Shown here in pieces: positions 5,140 to 6,252 of a stretch of DNA of 6,252 nt; position 1 is the stretch's first letter, and each line of letters begins with the position of its first letter. The position numbers and the translations under genes were made by a program. Location: assembly GCA_964423525.1 (NCBI GenBank), contig CAYRFU010000380.1, positions 1-6,252 of the forward strand. Direction: 5' to 3'. The stretch comes from CAYRFU01 sp964423525. Lineage in GTDB: Bacteria > Vulcanimicrobiota > Xenobia > Xenobiales > JADMJV01. Under the pieces are notes generated by a model that worked only from the letters and a program-made list of their open reading frames with translations, was not told where the DNA came from and made no database searches.

Positions 5140-6252
5140 ATGAAGACCGATCTTGCAATCATAGGCGCCGGCCCGGTCGGGCTGCTATCAGCCTACCTGG
5201 CCAGGCTTTGCGGGCTCCAGGTGGTCCTTGTCGACAAGTCGGAGGGTCCCCTGGAGGTCGGGCGAGCCGACGCTTTGAACGCCCGAACCCTTCAGCTTTT
5301 TCAGACCGTTGGACTGTTCGACGAACTCTACCCCAAAGGGAAGCCTTGCAACACGAGTTCGGTATGGGCTGACGGGCGCTTCCTCTCCCGCCAGTCTGAC
5401 TGGTGGGAGAGCTTGGAAGGGTGTTTCCACAAGCATTTTCTCATGTTGGGTGAAGCTCAGGGAAATCGACAGCCCCGTTAAAAGACGAACCGAGATCAAG
5501 AGCTTGGAGATCTCCGAGACGGGTTGCCAGCTGGTGACCTCGGCTGACGAGACCATCTCGTCCCGATTCGTGATCGGAGCCGACGGTTCGAAGTCGTGGG
5601 TTCGAAACCACCTGAAAGTCCCGTTCTCGATCGTGCGCCCTCAGATCATCTGGGCCGTCATCGATGGGGTCCTCGAGACCGACTTTCCGAAAGTTCCCGA
5701 GATCATCGTGTTCCAGAACGAGACCTCTGACGTCGCGTGGATTCCGCGTGAGGGCAACCTCGACCGGTTTTATGTCCGGATGGATAGGCACGACTTTACC
5801 TTCGAGCAAGCGCTGGAGAAAATCAGGACGGCTATCAAGCCCCACCATCTTCGCTTTCAGGAGGTGGTCTGGTTCTCTCAGTTCTCAGTGAAAGAATCGG
5901 TGGCCGCCAACTACTCGGTAAAGAACCGAGTCTTTCTGGCAGGTGATGCTTGTCACATCCATTCGGTGAACGGTGGCCAGGGTCTGAATACGGGCCTGGC
6001 CGACGCCTTCAATCTCATCTGGAAGCTCAACATGGTGATCCACCACGGTGCTGGTGAGAACCTTTTGGAATCCTACGAAAAAGAACGCCAGCCAGTGGCC
6101 CAAAGCGTCATCGATTCTTCGGGGGAGCTGGTTCGGGCCACCAAATACTCCAGCCGAGGAACCCACGCTAAAGACTATGTCAGAATCGTAGAGCGGAGCC
6201 CTCTGTGTCAAGATGGGATGAGACAGATCTTGCCCCGAGAATTAATGAGTCT
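5140..6252 (+). pseudogene. FAD-dependent aromatic-type monooxygenase (PheA/TfdB family), frameshifted, 3' end outside window
   Basis: From ATG 5140 the protein begins with the FAD-binding Rossmann motif GAGPVG (9-14), an acidic VLVDKSE strand end and the family motif RADALNARTLQ. It reads normally to about codon 104 (nt 5451) and then leaves frame, ending at TAA 5479-5481. Homology resumes in the +1 frame at 5453 (KLREIDSPVKRR) and is open to the right edge. It includes the DG motif VIGADGSKSWVR (5570-5605), the GD motif VFLAGDACHIHSVNGGQG (5930-5983) and GLADAFNLIWKL after it. Relatives usually have about ten residues between the MLG and KL segments, so roughly 29 nt may be deleted here. 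About 150-250 C-terminal residues should lie beyond the window. Such flavoproteins use NAD(P)H and O2 to hydroxylate aromatic rings. In this cluster the isonitrile or its aryl ring is a plausible substrate (inference). There is no clear ribosome binding site, so translation was probably coupled to the oxygenase gene 3 nt upstream. Confidence 0.87.

Noticed and set aside
1..6252. CRISPR arrays, tRNA or rRNA genes, riboswitches
   Set aside because: I saw no regularly spaced repeats, no tRNA-like cloverleaf sequence and no conserved riboswitch core on reading the window.

Overview
This window comes from a bacterium of moderate GC content, judged by eye. It holds a small gene cluster for isonitrile (isocyanide) biosynthesis that looks partly decayed, with the relic of an IS91-type transposase on its left. 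All recognisable genes are on the + strand. The lineage cannot be fixed from the sequence. Isonitrile synthase clusters are best known from gammaproteobacteria (Pseudomonas, Xenorhabdus, Photorhabdus, Legionella) and also occur in other phyla. The number of broken genes would suit a reducing or symbiont genome, a recently inactivated island, or an error-prone assembly.

Layout. Positions 2-538 hold the C-terminal part of an IS91-family (HUH/Y2-type) transposase with an internal TAG. Positions 539-834 hold no gene I can recognise, but contain a near-perfect 10-bp direct repeat that could be a regulator site. Positions 835-2244 encode a MocR-type regulator (GntR-like winged helix fused to an aminotransferase-like domain), interrupted by an in-frame TGA inside the DNA-recognition helix. 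Positions 2241-3173 encode an intact EamA/DMT-family membrane transporter that overlaps the regulator by ATGA. After a 107-nt gap with a G+C-rich hairpin and a strong ribosome binding site comes an intact isonitrile synthase of the PvcA/IsnA (DIT1_PvcA) family (3281-4297). It is followed 2 nt later by a PvcB/IsnB-like Fe(II)/2-oxoglutarate oxygenase (4300-5136) split by an in-frame TAG, and 3 nt later by a PheA/TfdB-like FAD monooxygenase (5140 to beyond the right edge) with a frameshift and a probable short deletion.

How the genes fit together. By analogy with characterised IsnA/IsnB pairs, the synthase would turn the amino group of an aromatic amino acid (Tyr or Trp) into an isonitrile, using ribulose-5-phosphate as carbon donor. 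The oxygenase would desaturate and decarboxylate the product to a vinyl isonitrile. The FAD enzyme could hydroxylate or further oxidise it, the EamA protein could export the product, and the MocR protein could sense a metabolite and control transcription. Only the transporter and the synthase have uninterrupted reading frames. The regulator, oxygenase and monooxygenase are each disrupted at a point that removes essential residues, yet homology continues on the far side of every lesion. Recent inactivation, sequencing error and stop-codon readthrough therefore all remain possible.
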